64,000 nucleotides of DNA from Desmonostoc geniculatum HA4340-LM1. GTDB taxonomy: Bacteria; Cyanobacteriota; Cyanobacteriia; Cyanobacteriales; Nostocaceae. Shown piece by piece: positions 17,005 to 26,344 of this stretch. The stretch is from NCBI GenBank assembly GCA_019359545.1, contig JAHHHB010000003.1, forward strand, positions 1 through 64,000, written 5' to 3'. How positions within the stretch are numbered: the stretch's first letter is position 1; every line of letters begins with the position of its first letter. The position numbers and the translations under genes are program-made. Below the pieces are notes generated by a model. It worked only from the letters and a program-made list of their open reading frames with translations, did not search any database and had not been told where the DNA came from.

Positions 17005-17022
17005 TTCTCTTTAATTTCCTGC

Positions 17023-18309
17023 TTATATTCCAATCACCATTGCGTAAAGTACATCTTTATTTGTCTCTAATAATTCCTGGGTTTCATCATCGTAGAAAGC
17101 ACCTACGCCACTACATTGAATCCCCAAATAATTACTAGCTAAATAAAGCCTCTGTCCTAGAAAACCAGCTATTTGCATAGCGGTTTGGTAGTTTAAATAA
17201 TCAGACACAAAAAATAAAGTTACAGCGCTATCTTTAGCAATAGCTTGATTAATACACAAGTAACCCGTCTGTTCGCTAAAATTACCCGTTTTAATCAGAT
17301 ATGTACCTTTATATAATCCGCATGACATTCCCTCTACTCGATGTATCACCGAGTAAATATCTATTTCCTCATAATTTTCTGTCGGTATTGGCTGCTCAAG
17401 TTGCTGCATTATATATAGATAATCTTCTTGAGAAATAGATTTTTTCCGGAAACGTCTAACAGAACGTCTATTCAAAACAATTTGAAGAAATTTATCCTTG
17501 TCAAAGCTCAAGTAAGGCTGTTTGAGTGTTTGTTGACTACTCTTTTCTACAGCCGTAGCTTGATAAGTATCTTCAATGAATTGATTAGCTTCAAAGTAAT
17601 CAGTACCACAAACAAAAGGAACTTTCATTCTTAAGGGTCTGACTTTGTTTTCTTGTAATTCTCCTGACACCGCACAAGCTGTGATAAACTCTTTATTCTC
17701 AAATCCCAAAGCTAAATTGAGAGCAAGTTTATCAAAGTCAAATATTAGTTGTATATCTTTTTCATGGAGATAAGCTGAAGCTGCGATTGCACCTAAATGG
17801 TGTCCGCTATCCAAAAAGCAATATCTCGTGCTTCTATTTTGATATTTCCAGCTAGACCTATAATAAACACAGCTAATTAAAAAGATGAATCCGTTGATAC
17901 TTTTGCCCGGTATAATATAACTCTCTAGCCCATCATCAATTAATTCATAGATGAGTGTTAGACAATTATTCTCAACTTCTAAATGATATATACCATCTAG
18001 TATTCCCGGAATTTTGCGAAGCTGTACGTAAACTTCCGTAGGATACAGAGCGCCTGCTGACGGATTCACCCGCAGTTTATCGAGACTATCTTTATACACT
18101 CTTTCTAGTGTTATCGCACTGGTTAACGATATAAAAGAGTGAACAGGATTATTGACATTTAATTTCACTCTCCGATAAAATTTTGGATAGAATTTAAATG
18201 CAGATGGTTGGGTTGAAGCATCTACATAATTTGGATCTATCTGTACCGATAAGTAGGAATGCTTGGTAGCTTCATGATAGGTTTTGCCCGATATTTTGCT
18301 TTGTGGCAT
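17023..18309 (-). CDS. SagB-type nitroreductase-fold dehydrogenase
   Basis: A 428-residue protein with two nitroreductase-fold halves. The first half has LRVNPSAGALYPTEVYV and a Ser/Tyr-rich dimer segment. The second half starts near residue 282 with NRRSVRRFRKKSISQEDY and ends with AGFLGQRLYLASNYLGIQCSGVGAFYDDETQELL, the FMN-binding end of SagB-type oxidoreductases. Family members oxidise peptide azolines or reduce flavin-linked substrates. No RiPP precursor or cyclase is nearby, so its role beside nitrogenase genes is unknown. The start ATG overlaps the upstream ankyrin gene by 38 bp. Confidence 0.75.
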   Translation of the reverse strand: MPQSKISGKTYHEATKHSYLSVQIDPNYVDASTQPSAFKFYPKFYRRVKLNVNNPVHSFISLTSAITLERVYKDSLDKLRVNPSAGALYPTEVYVQLRKIPGILDGIYHLEVENNCLTLIYELIDDGLESYIIPGKSINGFIFLISCVYYRSSWKYQNRSTRYCFLDSGHHLGAIAASAYLHEKDIQLIFDFDKLALNLALGFENKEFITACAVSGELQENKVRPLRMKVPFVCGTDYFEANQFIEDTYQATAVEKSSQQTLKQPYLSFDKDKFLQIVLNRRSVRRFRKKSISQEDYLYIMQQLEQPIPTENYEEIDIYSVIHRVEGMSCGLYKGTYLIKTGNFSEQTGYLCINQAIAKDSAVTLFFVSDYLNYQTAMQIAGFLGQRLYLASNYLGIQCSGVGAFYDDETQELLETNKDVLYAMVIGI

Positions 18310-18748
18310 TTTTGAGTATCCTTAAAACTTCTACGTTGCTGGCGAAATCAATCGCTTTATAGTCGTCTAGGTTTTGCAAATTTAAGTTAGGATGATGTTG
18401 TAAAAGTAACTTGACGACTTCTGTTTTTCCGGCTGATGCTGCATACATTAAAACAGTTGCACCATTATCATTTTGGTTGTCAATGTTAATGTTGTTAGCC
18501 AGCAGCAAGTTGATTAAATCGTAGTGATTACCGAAACAAGCAAACCATAAAGCATTATTGCCATCGCTATTCCTAGCATTGATATCCGCACCTGCATCAA
18601 TCAGTTCTTTAACAATTGCATAGACACCCTCTCTCGTAGCTTTCATCAAAGCCGTATCGCCATTTTCACCTGGCTGATTTAACTCTTCAGGATTATAGCC
18701 TTTTGCTATTAACCATTGGGTTGTTGCTTCACTCAAACCTTGACTCAT
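18272..18748 (-). CDS. Ankyrin-repeat protein
   Basis: About 158 residues from the ATG at 18748 (MSQGLSEATTQWLIAKGYNPEELN). Three to four ankyrin repeats follow: NGDTALMKATREGVYAIVKELIDAGADINARNSDG, NNALWFACFGNHYDLINLLLANNINIDNQNDNG, ATVLMYAASAGKTEVVKLLLQHHPNLNLQNLDD. It is a soluble protein-protein interaction scaffold. An upstream in-frame ATG at 18835 is less likely because that stretch includes a palindromic repeat. It is coupled to the SagB-like gene by overlap, hinting at a joint function. Confidence 0.8.
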   Translation of the reverse strand: MSQGLSEATTQWLIAKGYNPEELNQPGENGDTALMKATREGVYAIVKELIDAGADINARNSDGNNALWFACFGNHYDLINLLLANNINIDNQNDNGATVLMYAASAGKTEVVKLLLQHHPNLNLQNLDDYKAIDFASNVEVLRILKNATKQNIGQNLS

Positions 18749-18800
18749 AATTATTCTTCCGATTCCAAAAGTTTCACTAATTAACAACCATAAATTTGCT

Positions 18801-18840
18801 TGTAAAACGTGATGGTGGGCAATGCCCACCATCATTTTAC
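18801..18840. repeat. Hairpin repeat upstream of the ankyrin gene
   Basis: GATGGTGGGC and GCCCACCATC form a perfect stem, extended by TGTAAAA...TTTTACA on the outside. It lies in the 18749-19062 gap between the FeoA-like and ankyrin genes and may end transcription from the fdxH side. The rest of that gap is AT-rich with nothing recognised. Confidence 0.6.
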
Positions 18841-19062
18841 AAGCTATATGATTAGCCTAAATTTGAGCTTTGTGATTAGGAAATCAATGCTCTTTTTACT
18901 TCTGAATTCTGCTGTTTAGCTTAGTTATATATTATCATTCTGATAAGATTAAATTATGAATCATTTATAAAGATCCCCAGATATGTTGAAATAAAAAACT
19001 TAAAAATTTATGAAAATACAGTGTTTGTGAGTGTTTTTGACAGTTTGATTTTAGAAATTAGA

Positions 19063-19290
19063 CTAATAGCAGATAGCTGATATATCTATTGGTAAAGATG
19101 TATTTCCTGATTTAATAATTAACGAGGGAAACCGTTGTTCTACAGTGATGTAATTTCCTGGTGCTATGCCCATTGATATCAGTTTGTTTAAAATTGCTTC
19201 ATCCTGAATTTTGCAGAAAGTGACAATTCCTTGTTCTCCCATTCTCAATAATTGTAATGAGCAACCAGTCACACTAAAAGGCATAAACAT
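19063..19290 (-). CDS. FeoA-domain protein
   Basis: A 75-residue SH3-like FeoA domain: FSVTGCSLQLLRMGEQGIVTFCKIQDEAILNKLISMGIAPGNYITVEQRFPSLIIKSGNTSLPIDISAICY. FeoA proteins are small cytoplasmic partners of the FeoB ferrous transporter. No feoB is in this window, so it may serve iron supply or regulation for Fe-S assembly in diazotrophic cells (inference from position downstream of fdxH). ATG at 19290 or 19284 are both possible starts. Confidence 0.75.
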   Translation of the reverse strand: MFMPFSVTGCSLQLLRMGEQGIVTFCKIQDEAILNKLISMGIAPGNYITVEQRFPSLIIKSGNTSLPIDISAICY

Positions 19291-19423
19291 TTTAATTCAT
19301 TTATTCCTTAAATTCAAATTAATTCTGACTGCTGAATTCTGAATTTATGAAAAATAAAGGATGAAAATATATTTCATCCTTTATTTTTGGTTAATTGCTA
19401 AGAACAGCAATCAAAGTAAATAT

Positions 19424-19723
19424 TTAGACCAAATAGGCTTCTTGATGTGTTTTAATTGTGCAATTAGAACGAGGATAGGTCACACAAAGTAAAGCGTATC
19501 CTTTAGAAACTTGGTCGTCATCGAGGAAGTTTTGATCTTCTTGATTAATTTCACCTTCAACAACTTTGCCAACACAGCTAGAGCAAGAACCTGCATGACA
19601 AGAAGCTGGCAAATCAATATCGTTTTCGTGTGCTGCTTCTAAGATAGTAGTCTCTTCATCAACTTCAATTGTGGTGTCGATGTCTTCTTTTTTGTTGATT
19701 AATCTAACTTGGTAGGTAGCCAT
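19424..19723 (-). CDS. fdxH: Heterocyst [2Fe-2S] ferredoxin
   Basis: A 99-residue plant-type ferredoxin, the usual electron donor to NifH in heterocysts. Cluster ligands lie in [17 protein letters not shown] and LLCVTYP (four Cys in the C-x4-C-x2-C...C pattern). The overall sequence ([41 protein letters not shown]) matches FdxH rather than vegetative PetF by its Lys/Asp pattern. It follows hesA-hesB, as in other heterocystous species. Confidence 0.92.
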   Translation of the reverse strand: MATYQVRLINKKEDIDTTIEVDEETTILEAAHENDIDLPASCHAGSCSSCVGKVVEGEINQEDQNFLDDDQVSKGYALLCVTYPRSNCTIKTHQEAYLV

Positions 19724-19824
19724 TTTCCGATTCTCCTCAAACGTTATAGGATTAGGTTTTATTTCCGAAAATTTTGAGTCAACTTATCGCTGTGCAATGC
19801 GATCGCCCAACACAAGCAACAGTG

Positions 19825-20196
19825 TTAGCTGCAAGGTACACCAGTAGGCGTACAGTCACCTGTTTTGAAGGACTTTCCACAACCGCAGTTCTCAGTTGCA
19901 TTGGGGTTGATGAACTTAAAGCCGCTTTCCATCACACCCTCAACGAAGTCAACTATCACTCCTTCTAATAACGGCGCACTTTTGGCGTCCACGTAAACCA
20001 GCACTTTGCCTTGCTGGATTACCAAATCATCTGCTTGGGGCTTGCTAGTGATATCCATTGCATATTCGTAGCCACTGCAACCACCATCTTTGACAGAGAA
20101 GCGGACACCTTTAGTTGCGCCATCAGCGTCGGGTGCGGAACCTCTAAGAAATGCCCACAAATGAAATTCTGCTTTTTCGGATAAAGTTACAGTCAT
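19825..20196 (-). CDS. hesB: HesB/IscA-type Fe-S assembly protein
   Basis: A 123-residue A-type carrier with the three conserved Cys: GGCSGYEYAMD near residue 40 and NCGCGKSF near the C-terminus. It has a nif-type C-terminal tail (TGDCTPTGVPCS). A-type proteins carry Fe-S clusters to apo-targets; in nif clusters this is presumed to serve nitrogenase-related proteins. It lies between hesA and fdxH on the same strand. Confidence 0.9.
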   Translation of the reverse strand: MTVTLSEKAEFHLWAFLRGSAPDADGATKGVRFSVKDGGCSGYEYAMDITSKPQADDLVIQQGKVLVYVDAKSAPLLEGVIVDFVEGVMESGFKFINPNATENCGCGKSFKTGDCTPTGVPCS

Positions 20197-20204
20197 CAGA
20201 TCTC

Positions 20205-20320
20205 CTGATTTTTTGTTCGTCCTTTGTTATTTGTCAGTTGTCCTTTGTCAGTTGTCAGTTGTCATTTGTCCCTTGTTTTTTTACTAATGACCAATGACTA
20301 ATGACTAATGACCAATGACT
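20205..20320. repeat. Heptanucleotide repeats between hesA and hesB
   Basis: Units of GTCCTTT/GTCAGTT followed by ACTAATG/ACCAATG. The two halves are partly complementary. The block fills the whole spacer. Confidence 0.75.
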
Positions 20321-20322
20321 AA

Positions 20323-21126
20323 TTAGCTATTCTGTGCAATACCGCTGGCTTCCATTGAATTGGGTTGAGCGTATCTCCAAGGCGCACTATTACCGCATAC
20401 TGGACAAGAGCGATCGCGGTAGGAACGGCGCTTGGCAAATTCCAGGCGGCTCAAGTCCATAGTCAGCAATTGCGATAATAAAGGCTGACTAAACCCAGTG
20501 ATCAACTTAATCGCCTCCAGCGCGGTTAAACAAGCCAGTGTCCCAGAAACAGCACCTAGAACCGAAAAGCCGCGCCGATCCCAATCAGGCTTTTCCGGAA
20601 ACAGACACGACAAACAAGGAGTCACACCAGGAATAATCGTTGTCAGGTAAGCTTCCATCCCGTCCATTGCAGCTTCCACCATTGGCTTACGCCAGCGCAC
20701 GCAAGCTTCATTTAACAAATTGCGCTCCGTAAAATTATGGGCACAATCCAGAGCCATATCAGCCGATTGCACCAACGCATCTACATTTTCCGGGGTGATA
20801 TAATCATGAACTGCTTCCACCTGGACATCAGGATTGATTCCATCCAGAGTTTCCTTAGCTTTGAATACCCTTGGCTTACCTACCCAATCGTCCGTCATCA
20901 AAACTTGACGATTCATATCATCTAGCCGCAAGTCACCACCCCGGACTAGGATTAGCCGCCCAACGCCCGCTACTGCTAAGTAAAGCGCCGCCGTACCGCC
21001 CAATCCACCCACACCCGTAACCAGAACTGTCGCTGACTTCAGGCGCTTCTGTGCTGCTTCGCCAAAATTTGGTAGCATCATTTGGCGACGATAGCGTTCT
21101 AATTCGGTAGGCGTTAGGTTTACCAA
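20323..21126 (-). CDS. hesA: HesA, MoeB/ThiF-type adenylating protein
   Basis: A 267-residue E1-like enzyme: ERYRRQMMLPNFGEAAQKRLKSATVLVTGVGGLGGTAALYLAVAGVGRL carries the nucleotide-binding glycine motif and NRQVLMTDDWVG follows. Zn-type Cys pairs are seen at CLSCLF and CPVCG. HesA is typical of heterocystous nif clusters and is thought to help molybdenum/sulfur handling for the cofactor. It starts 10 bp after nifW ends, suggesting an operon. Confidence 0.9.
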   Translation of the reverse strand: MVNLTPTELERYRRQMMLPNFGEAAQKRLKSATVLVTGVGGLGGTAALYLAVAGVGRLILVRGGDLRLDDMNRQVLMTDDWVGKPRVFKAKETLDGINPDVQVEAVHDYITPENVDALVQSADMALDCAHNFTERNLLNEACVRWRKPMVEAAMDGMEAYLTTIIPGVTPCLSCLFPEKPDWDRRGFSVLGAVSGTLACLTALEAIKLITGFSQPLLSQLLTMDLSRLEFAKRRSYRDRSCPVCGNSAPWRYAQPNSMEASGIAQNS

Positions 21127-21136
21127 TTTATACCTC

Positions 21137-21454
21137 CTAATCAGAAGTGATTTCTGTCAGTGTGACTACATTTTTCGGCTTGTCGTTAAACACTTTGAAC
21201 AACTTTTGTTCATAGGGTGTTGACTCCATAAATACCTGATAAGCCTGTTGCAAAGCCAAAGAATATTGATTTAGCCTTTCTTCTGCACTCAAATCAGGAG
21301 AATTATCATCAATTTCCTTGATGTATTGCGAAAACTTTTTCAAAATATGTAGGCGATTGACATTGACAAACTGTTGATCGTAGGGCAAATTAAAGAATTG
21401 AAAAAATTCTTCTGCATCTACGAGCAGCTTGAATTGATCGAGAGTTCCAGTCAT
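21137..21454 (-). CDS. nifW: Nitrogenase-stabilising protein NifW
   Basis: A 105-residue NifW: TGTLDQFKLLVDAEEFFQFFNLPYDQQFVNVNRLHILKKFSQYIKEI matches the family start, followed by the conserved Y..AL..AY.VF segment. NifW is associated with protection or maturation of the MoFe protein. Its start overlaps the stop of the upstream small gene (ATGA). Confidence 0.88.
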   Translation of the reverse strand: MTGTLDQFKLLVDAEEFFQFFNLPYDQQFVNVNRLHILKKFSQYIKEIDDNSPDLSAEERLNQYSLALQQAYQVFMESTPYEQKLFKVFNDKPKNVVTLTEITSD

Positions 21455-21669
21455 TTAACATTCTCCAATTCTTTCAGCTGTTGCTTAAGTTCATCTAACT
21501 GATGAAATATTTCATAAGTTGCAGCTGCAACATCCATAAGTTGCTTGTAATCTGTCGGCAAACCTTCCGCTAAATCATGCAGATCCATCTTCATTTGACC
21601 TGCTTTGCTATTGAGGCGTCTAATTTGTCCCTTCAGTTCCTCAATTCTTGTTTCTTCCGCTTGCACCAT
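21451..21669 (-). CDS. Small nif-associated helical protein (DUF683/CCE_0567 type)
   Basis: A 72-residue protein MVQAEETRIEELKGQIRRLNSKAGQMKMDLHDLAEGLPTDYKQLMDVAAATYEIFHQLDELKQQLKEL. It is predicted to form a helical hairpin, as in the nif-linked CCE_0567 family described as a small metal-binding protein. The ATG at 21669 is preferred to the ATG two codons upstream. It is translationally coupled to nifW by a 4-bp overlap. Confidence 0.8.
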   Translation of the reverse strand: MVQAEETRIEELKGQIRRLNSKAGQMKMDLHDLAEGLPTDYKQLMDVAAATYEIFHQLDELKQQLKELENVK

Positions 21670-21689
21670 CAGCAACCCCTTATTTTTAA

Positions 21690-21925
21690 AGTTAGGAGTT
21701 AAGAGTGAGGAGTTAGGAGTGAAGTGTTGGGAGTGAGGAGTTGGGAGTGAGGAGTTGGGAGTGAGGAGTTGGGAGTGAGGAGTTAGGAATTAAGAGTTAC
21801 TAGTGAATGATTTACCTAATTATTAACCGATAACTCAGTATTTATCAATCCTAACTGATAATTCATAACTCTTAACTCCTAACTGATAACTCCTAACTGA
21901 TAATTCATAACTCCTAACTCCTAAC
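21690..21925. repeat. Long heptanucleotide repeat tract inside the nif operon
   Basis: The 260-bp spacer consists of GGAGTGA/GGAGTTG/GGAGTTA units (21690-21790), then the complementary types CTAACTG/CTAACTC (21840-21930). The halves can pair into a long stem. No coding content. Confidence 0.8.
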
Positions 21926-21935
21926 TCTTAACTTT

Positions 21936-22412
21936 TTATATTTTTCCTACTTCCGGGAACCGCTTCGCCAAATCAATACCTTTTTGGACGTAACTTTCTC
22001 CCTCTTGGGCTAATTTTTCCAGGGAATCAAAGCCAAATCTTTGAGCATCCCGTAAGGTTTTGACAGCTAACAAAAGACGACCAGAAAAAACCAGCGCCCA
22101 GCCAAATCCTTCATGACTCAAATCAATTACAACTTGAGAAATCAAACCTGTTTCTTGTTCAATACCGGCAGCTACAGCTCGAAAAAATGCCATAATCCGA
22201 GCTTGAGTTACCGGATCGACTTCACCTTCAACGGAAATTTCCCGTTTCTTTTGTTTAGTGACAACAAAAGGTTTAAGAAGCAGTTCATCCGACCAACTGC
22301 GGTAAATTCCGTAGCTATCTTGTCCCCGAATCTGTTTGATTAATACCTTGAGAAAAGGGGAATTCAAGATTTCCGTGGGAGCGGTTCCGTTAACACTATT
22401 ATTTATAGTCAT
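21936..22412 (-). CDS. NifX-associated protein (DUF269)
   Basis: A 158-residue DUF269 protein: LNSPFLKVLIKQIRGQDSYGIYRSWSDELLLKPFVVTKQKKREISVEGEVDPVTQARIMAFFRAVAAGIEQETGL. It is always found next to nifX and presumed to act in FeMo-cofactor handling. Its ATG overlaps the nifX stop by 4 bp. Confidence 0.87.
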   Translation of the reverse strand: MTINNSVNGTAPTEILNSPFLKVLIKQIRGQDSYGIYRSWSDELLLKPFVVTKQKKREISVEGEVDPVTQARIMAFFRAVAAGIEQETGLISQVVIDLSHEGFGWALVFSGRLLLAVKTLRDAQRFGFDSLEKLAQEGESYVQKGIDLAKRFPEVGKI

Positions 22413-22822
22413 ACTGTTGCTTCGTCTCCAACTTCATCTGTAAAGTTTGATGGTTTTTGCTGTAAAGCTTTACGCAACCAAGGTGGAGGATTACCTTTCA
22501 AGGTTTGCACTAATTTATTTAGCACTTCACTAATTTCTTCTTCTTCCGATCGCGCCTTCACTGGGGTAACACCTTTTTTGATTAACCGAGCCGCAGCGCT
22601 GCCACCAATTGCCGTGACATAAACAATGGTACAATCAACTAACGCATCAAGTTTGGGTGTGATTTTATCTTCATTTCCATCTTCTTTGAGGTCACCTTCA
22701 AAGTTGAGGGTTTCTAAAAATTGATAGCCCTCATCGGAAATTTCATAAACATCAATTAATCTTGCCCATCCAAAATGAGCATTAATATGAACTCGGTCAC
22801 TCGTAGTGAAGGCAATTTTCAT
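22409..22822 (-). CDS. nifX: FeMo-cofactor carrier NifX
   Basis: A 137-residue NifX: MKIAFTTSDRVHINAHFGWARLIDVYEIS carries the conserved HFG motif, then VTAIGGSAAARLIKKGVTPVK. NifX holds NifB-co or precursor during assembly on NifEN. The C-terminal extension (PPPWLRKAL...) is normal for cyanobacterial NifX. It follows nifN after 239 bp of repeats. Confidence 0.92.
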   Translation of the reverse strand: MKIAFTTSDRVHINAHFGWARLIDVYEISDEGYQFLETLNFEGDLKEDGNEDKITPKLDALVDCTIVYVTAIGGSAAARLIKKGVTPVKARSEEEEISEVLNKLVQTLKGNPPPWLRKALQQKPSNFTDEVGDEATV

Positions 22823-23061
22823 CGTAATTCTCCTCTTTAAGTTAGAATTCAGGAGTCAGAATTCAGGAGTCAGAATTCAGAATGAATTTGAGTCAATTGT
22901 GGTGAATAATAAATCTAAAAGTTCACACTAAATATGCAAATTTAGTGGTATACCCTTTAGGAAAACTACGCCAAAATCCGTGCGATCGCATTCCGCATTC
23001 TGCATTCTGTCTTCTCTCTTCTGACTTCTCTCTTCTCTCTTCTCTCTTCTGAATTCTGATT
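22823..23061. repeat. Repeat-filled spacer between nifN and nifX
   Basis: Contains AGTCAGAATTCAGG copies near 22,850-22,880 and a (TTCTCTC)n tract at about 23,010-23,050. Nothing else is recognised. Confidence 0.6.
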
Positions 23062-24399
23062 TCAAAATTCCGCGCCCACAATTCCCAATTCTTGTAACTG
23101 CTTAACTCTTGCTTCTTCTGCCTCTAAAAAGAGGTTGCCCATGCCATATAAAAGTTCCATTGTGCCTCGGTAACCAACTTTGGTAAACTGACCATTACCT
23201 AAACGGTCATAAATGGGTAATCCGAGACGATAAAGAGGAACGCTAAGGCGTTTGGCGATCGCACCGACATTTGAGTTACCAATCAGCAAATCTGAACCAG
23301 CTGCTAAACCCTCAAAGTCTTCTAAATCGCCGATGGTAATGCTTTTAACGGGGAGTTTTTCGAGTAAAGGCGATCGCGTTGTTGTCACCACAGCATGAAT
23401 CTGCGCTCCCATTGATTGCAGAAAATGTACTGTTGTCCACAACAAATCCGGTTCCAGCGCTAAAGAAACTCGCTTAGCACCCAAATAAAAGTGCGTGTCC
23501 AACATCGCATCTTGCAACTGACGACGTTGGCGGCGGTATTTTTCCGGTACGCTGTTACCACTCAAAATCGCCAATGCTTGGAGAAACTCATCTACTGGTT
23601 CTAATCCAGTCAGTTCGCCAAACACCTCGTAAGGAGTACCAAATCTCTCTTCCAGAATCTTGGCGGCACCCCGCATACTCTCGCCCAAAGCCAAGGTGAA
23701 AGCAGAACAACCAACTTCTCGTAGTTGTTTTAAGGTTGTTCCACTAACTGTAACCGCACTATAGTTATCTTCCAAATGTCCATCAAGGGAAGCGCCAATG
23801 TCAGGTACAAAGATGGGCACCAAGCCAAAAGCCGTCACCATCTCTTTGATTTCCTGTACATCCCCTGGCGTAAAAGCAGAACCCGCCAAAATCGTCACTT
23901 GTTCAGTTTTAATTCCACCCGCCCGCGGAATTTCCTTGACTATGCTTTCCACAGCAACCGCAAAACCATCTTGCAGCGCACCTTTAAAATCGGGAGTCGG
24001 GGCAAATACGATCGCCAAATCATTCAATTCTGGGTGGCGTTCCCGGATATCCTTGAGAAAACGCTCAATGTCATCTCCTCTAGTTTCCGTCAACCCAGTA
24101 GTACATAAACCAATAATTTCTGGTTTCGCCTTTTCTACCAAAGTCAGAATTGCCTGTTCCACATTTTCTTCGCCGCCCAAAATCGTAGTGACTTCCGTCA
24201 TCGCCGTGGTAGCCAAGGGAATCGCTTCCCGAAAATGCCGCACCAGCACAACTTTAGCGAAAGCAGTACAACCCTGAGAACCGTGGAATAAAGGCATCGT
24301 CCCCTTCAATCCCAAAAAAGCTAAGGATGCGCCCAAAGCTTGGCTTTGCTTAAGAGGATTAACCGTCAGTGATTTGTTAGAAAGAGTAACGATCGCCAT
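23062..24399 (-). CDS. nifN: FeMo-cofactor scaffold subunit NifN
   Basis: A 445-residue NifN, the beta-like half of the NifEN scaffold on which NifB-co becomes FeMo-co. It begins VTLSNKSLTVNPLKQSQALGASLAFLGLKGTMPLFHGSQGCTAFAKVVLVRHFREAIPLATTAMTEVTTILGG, with the P-cluster-like Cys in GSQGCTAF and CTTGLTETRGDD. Its start shares bases with the nifE stop (TAATG), a tight translational coupling typical of nifEN. Confidence 0.95.
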   Translation of the reverse strand: MAIVTLSNKSLTVNPLKQSQALGASLAFLGLKGTMPLFHGSQGCTAFAKVVLVRHFREAIPLATTAMTEVTTILGGEENVEQAILTLVEKAKPEIIGLCTTGLTETRGDDIERFLKDIRERHPELNDLAIVFAPTPDFKGALQDGFAVAVESIVKEIPRAGGIKTEQVTILAGSAFTPGDVQEIKEMVTAFGLVPIFVPDIGASLDGHLEDNYSAVTVSGTTLKQLREVGCSAFTLALGESMRGAAKILEERFGTPYEVFGELTGLEPVDEFLQALAILSGNSVPEKYRRQRRQLQDAMLDTHFYLGAKRVSLALEPDLLWTTVHFLQSMGAQIHAVVTTTRSPLLEKLPVKSITIGDLEDFEGLAAGSDLLIGNSNVGAIAKRLSVPLYRLGLPIYDRLGNGQFTKVGYRGTMELLYGMGNLFLEAEEARVKQLQELGIVGAEF

Positions 24400-25835
24400 T
24401 AAATCACCTCCTCCATTGACTCAGTGAAAAAACTCCCCGCGTCTCCATGTCCCCGCGTCCCCGCGTCCTCTTCCCAAGGAGCCGGCTTGCGTACTTGCTC
24501 CCAAATCGGGCTATAGAGAGCTTCATACAATTCCCGCGCCATCTCAATCATCCCCACATAACCTGCATAAGGATGGTGGCGTTCTTGATTGATATCCAAG
24601 AAAGGAATCCGGGCTTTCAAAGCTGTATATTGGTTACGCCCTCCAGCAATCAACATATCTGCTTGAGAATCTCTAACCAGCTGTAACAATTCCTGGGCGT
24701 TACCTTTCTCCAGCATGATGCCATCGTTACCCAGCAACTTCTTGATTTTGGCTTTATCTTCCTCAGTACTTTTGCGAGTACTGGTAGCAACCACCTCAAT
24801 TCCCAAGTCTTTAGCAGCCGAGATAATCGACCAACTCTTAACACCGCCAGTATACAATACAACCCGCTTGCCTTTGAGTCGAGCGCGATAAGGAGCCAGT
24901 GCCAAATCTAAAGCCGCAGTTTCTTCAGCAATCAGCTTTTCTGTGCGTTTTTGTAAATCGGGATCGCCTAATTTAGCAGCGATGTTTCGCAGACAACGAT
25001 TCATATCATCGATGCCGTAGAAAGATTCTTCAATATAAGGAATGGCGTAACGCTCCTCCATCTTTCTGGCCATGTTCAACAGCGCCCGCGAACAGATCAT
25101 CACATTGAGCTTGGCACGGTGGGCGTAGCGAATTTCATTGTAGCGAGCATCGCCCGTAATTTTGGACAAAATACGGATGCCTAGTTTTTCTAACAGCGGC
25201 GTTACTCCCCACATTTCCCCGGCGATATTGTACTCGCCTATTAAGTTAATATCATAGGGCGTAGTGTATTCCGGTTCTGCTGTCCCGACAACATATTCCA
25301 ATAAAGCTTCACCGCCAAAACGGTTGCCGAGATTTTTACTGCCAATGAATCCGGGAGCAATTACCGGGATTACAGGAGTGCCAATTTTCTCAGCCGCAGC
25401 TTTGCAAACTGCATCGATATCATCGCCAATCAGAGCAGTCACGCAAGTAGCGTAGACAAACACCGCCGCTGGTTGGTAGCGTTCATGAAGTTCTAGAATC
25501 GCTTTGTAAAGCTTTTTTTCGCCACCAAAAATGACATCATTTTCACCCAAGTCAGTCGTAAAGCCCATCTTGTAGAGTTGCGGCCCAGAAGAGAGACTAC
25601 CACGACTGCCCCAGGAATTACCAGCACAGGCGATCGGCCCGTGGACTAAATGAGCCGCATCGGCGATCGGTACCAAAGCAATCATCGCCCCATCAAAAGC
25701 ACAGCCCCCTTGAGCAGCGCCTGGTTGTGCCTGTTGGGTGCAAGACTTGTTTTTCTTTTCTGATTGTTTATGCTGATTATGTTCGCATCCTGACTCACTG
25801 AGCAGCTCGTTAATTTTGCCTTGGGTGCTTTTCAT
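24399..25835 (-). CDS. nifE: FeMo-cofactor scaffold subunit NifE
   Basis: A 478-residue NifE with cluster-ligand motifs [33 protein letters not shown] and [16 protein letters not shown]. The N-terminus is hydrophilic ([13 protein letters not shown]). NifE pairs with NifN to build the cofactor. The far C-terminus ends [18 protein letters not shown] and overlaps a C-rich repeat (CCCCGCGTCC type), so the tail has grown from repeat DNA. Confidence 0.95.
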   Translation of the reverse strand: MKSTQGKINELLSESGCEHNQHKQSEKKNKSCTQQAQPGAAQGGCAFDGAMIALVPIADAAHLVHGPIACAGNSWGSRGSLSSGPQLYKMGFTTDLGENDVIFGGEKKLYKAILELHERYQPAAVFVYATCVTALIGDDIDAVCKAAAEKIGTPVIPVIAPGFIGSKNLGNRFGGEALLEYVVGTAEPEYTTPYDINLIGEYNIAGEMWGVTPLLEKLGIRILSKITGDARYNEIRYAHRAKLNVMICSRALLNMARKMEERYAIPYIEESFYGIDDMNRCLRNIAAKLGDPDLQKRTEKLIAEETAALDLALAPYRARLKGKRVVLYTGGVKSWSIISAAKDLGIEVVATSTRKSTEEDKAKIKKLLGNDGIMLEKGNAQELLQLVRDSQADMLIAGGRNQYTALKARIPFLDINQERHHPYAGYVGMIEMARELYEALYSPIWEQVRKPAPWEEDAGTRGHGDAGSFFTESMEEVI

Positions 25836-26344
25836 CTCTCTTCTCTTAGTGGATGGCAGTTTTTCTCTTTGTCATTGGTCATTAGTCATTAGTCATTAGT
25901 TATTGGTCATTTGTTTTTTGAATAACTAATAACTGGGGATATATGGCTAATACCAATTCGCAATTAGTCATTAATAAACTTAGATGCAGTAATGCCTCAT
26001 TTGTGAGAATTGGTATACTCAGATCTTGCACCTCACCGTACAACCCCTGATAAAGTAAAAAGATGTCCGATAAAGCTACCTGATTTTTATTGGATTTTAT
26101 CGCTAAATCAGGGATTTTACTTTTTTACTGAGTAATCAAATTCAATCAATTTTTATTGGTGCAAGATGTGAGTATAACAACTAATAACTCACAACTATAG
26201 CGTTTACTAATTGGACAAACCTCTGCGTAACTCTGCGCTTGACTCTGCGCCCCTTTGCGTTTAAAAACAAAAATTTGTGTACCTCACTAACTGGAAATCG
26301 CTATAATAACCAATGACTAATGACCAATGACTGATAACTAATGA
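25836..26344. repeat. Repeat-filled spacer upstream of nifE
   Basis: 509 bp without a gene. It holds (CATTAGT)n heptamers at about 25,870-25,915, an inverted pair around the AT-rich CTGATTTTTATTGGATTTTATC segment (26,080-26,110), a TCTGCGTAACTCTGCGC-type dispersed repeat (26,220-26,265) and ACCAATGACTAATG units near the end. Any nifE promoter must lie here, but I see no convincing box. Confidence 0.6.

Noticed and set aside
23776-24277. Long plus-strand frames opposite nifN
   Set aside because: They are antisense to strongly conserved NifN codons, and their composition follows from that. No motif.
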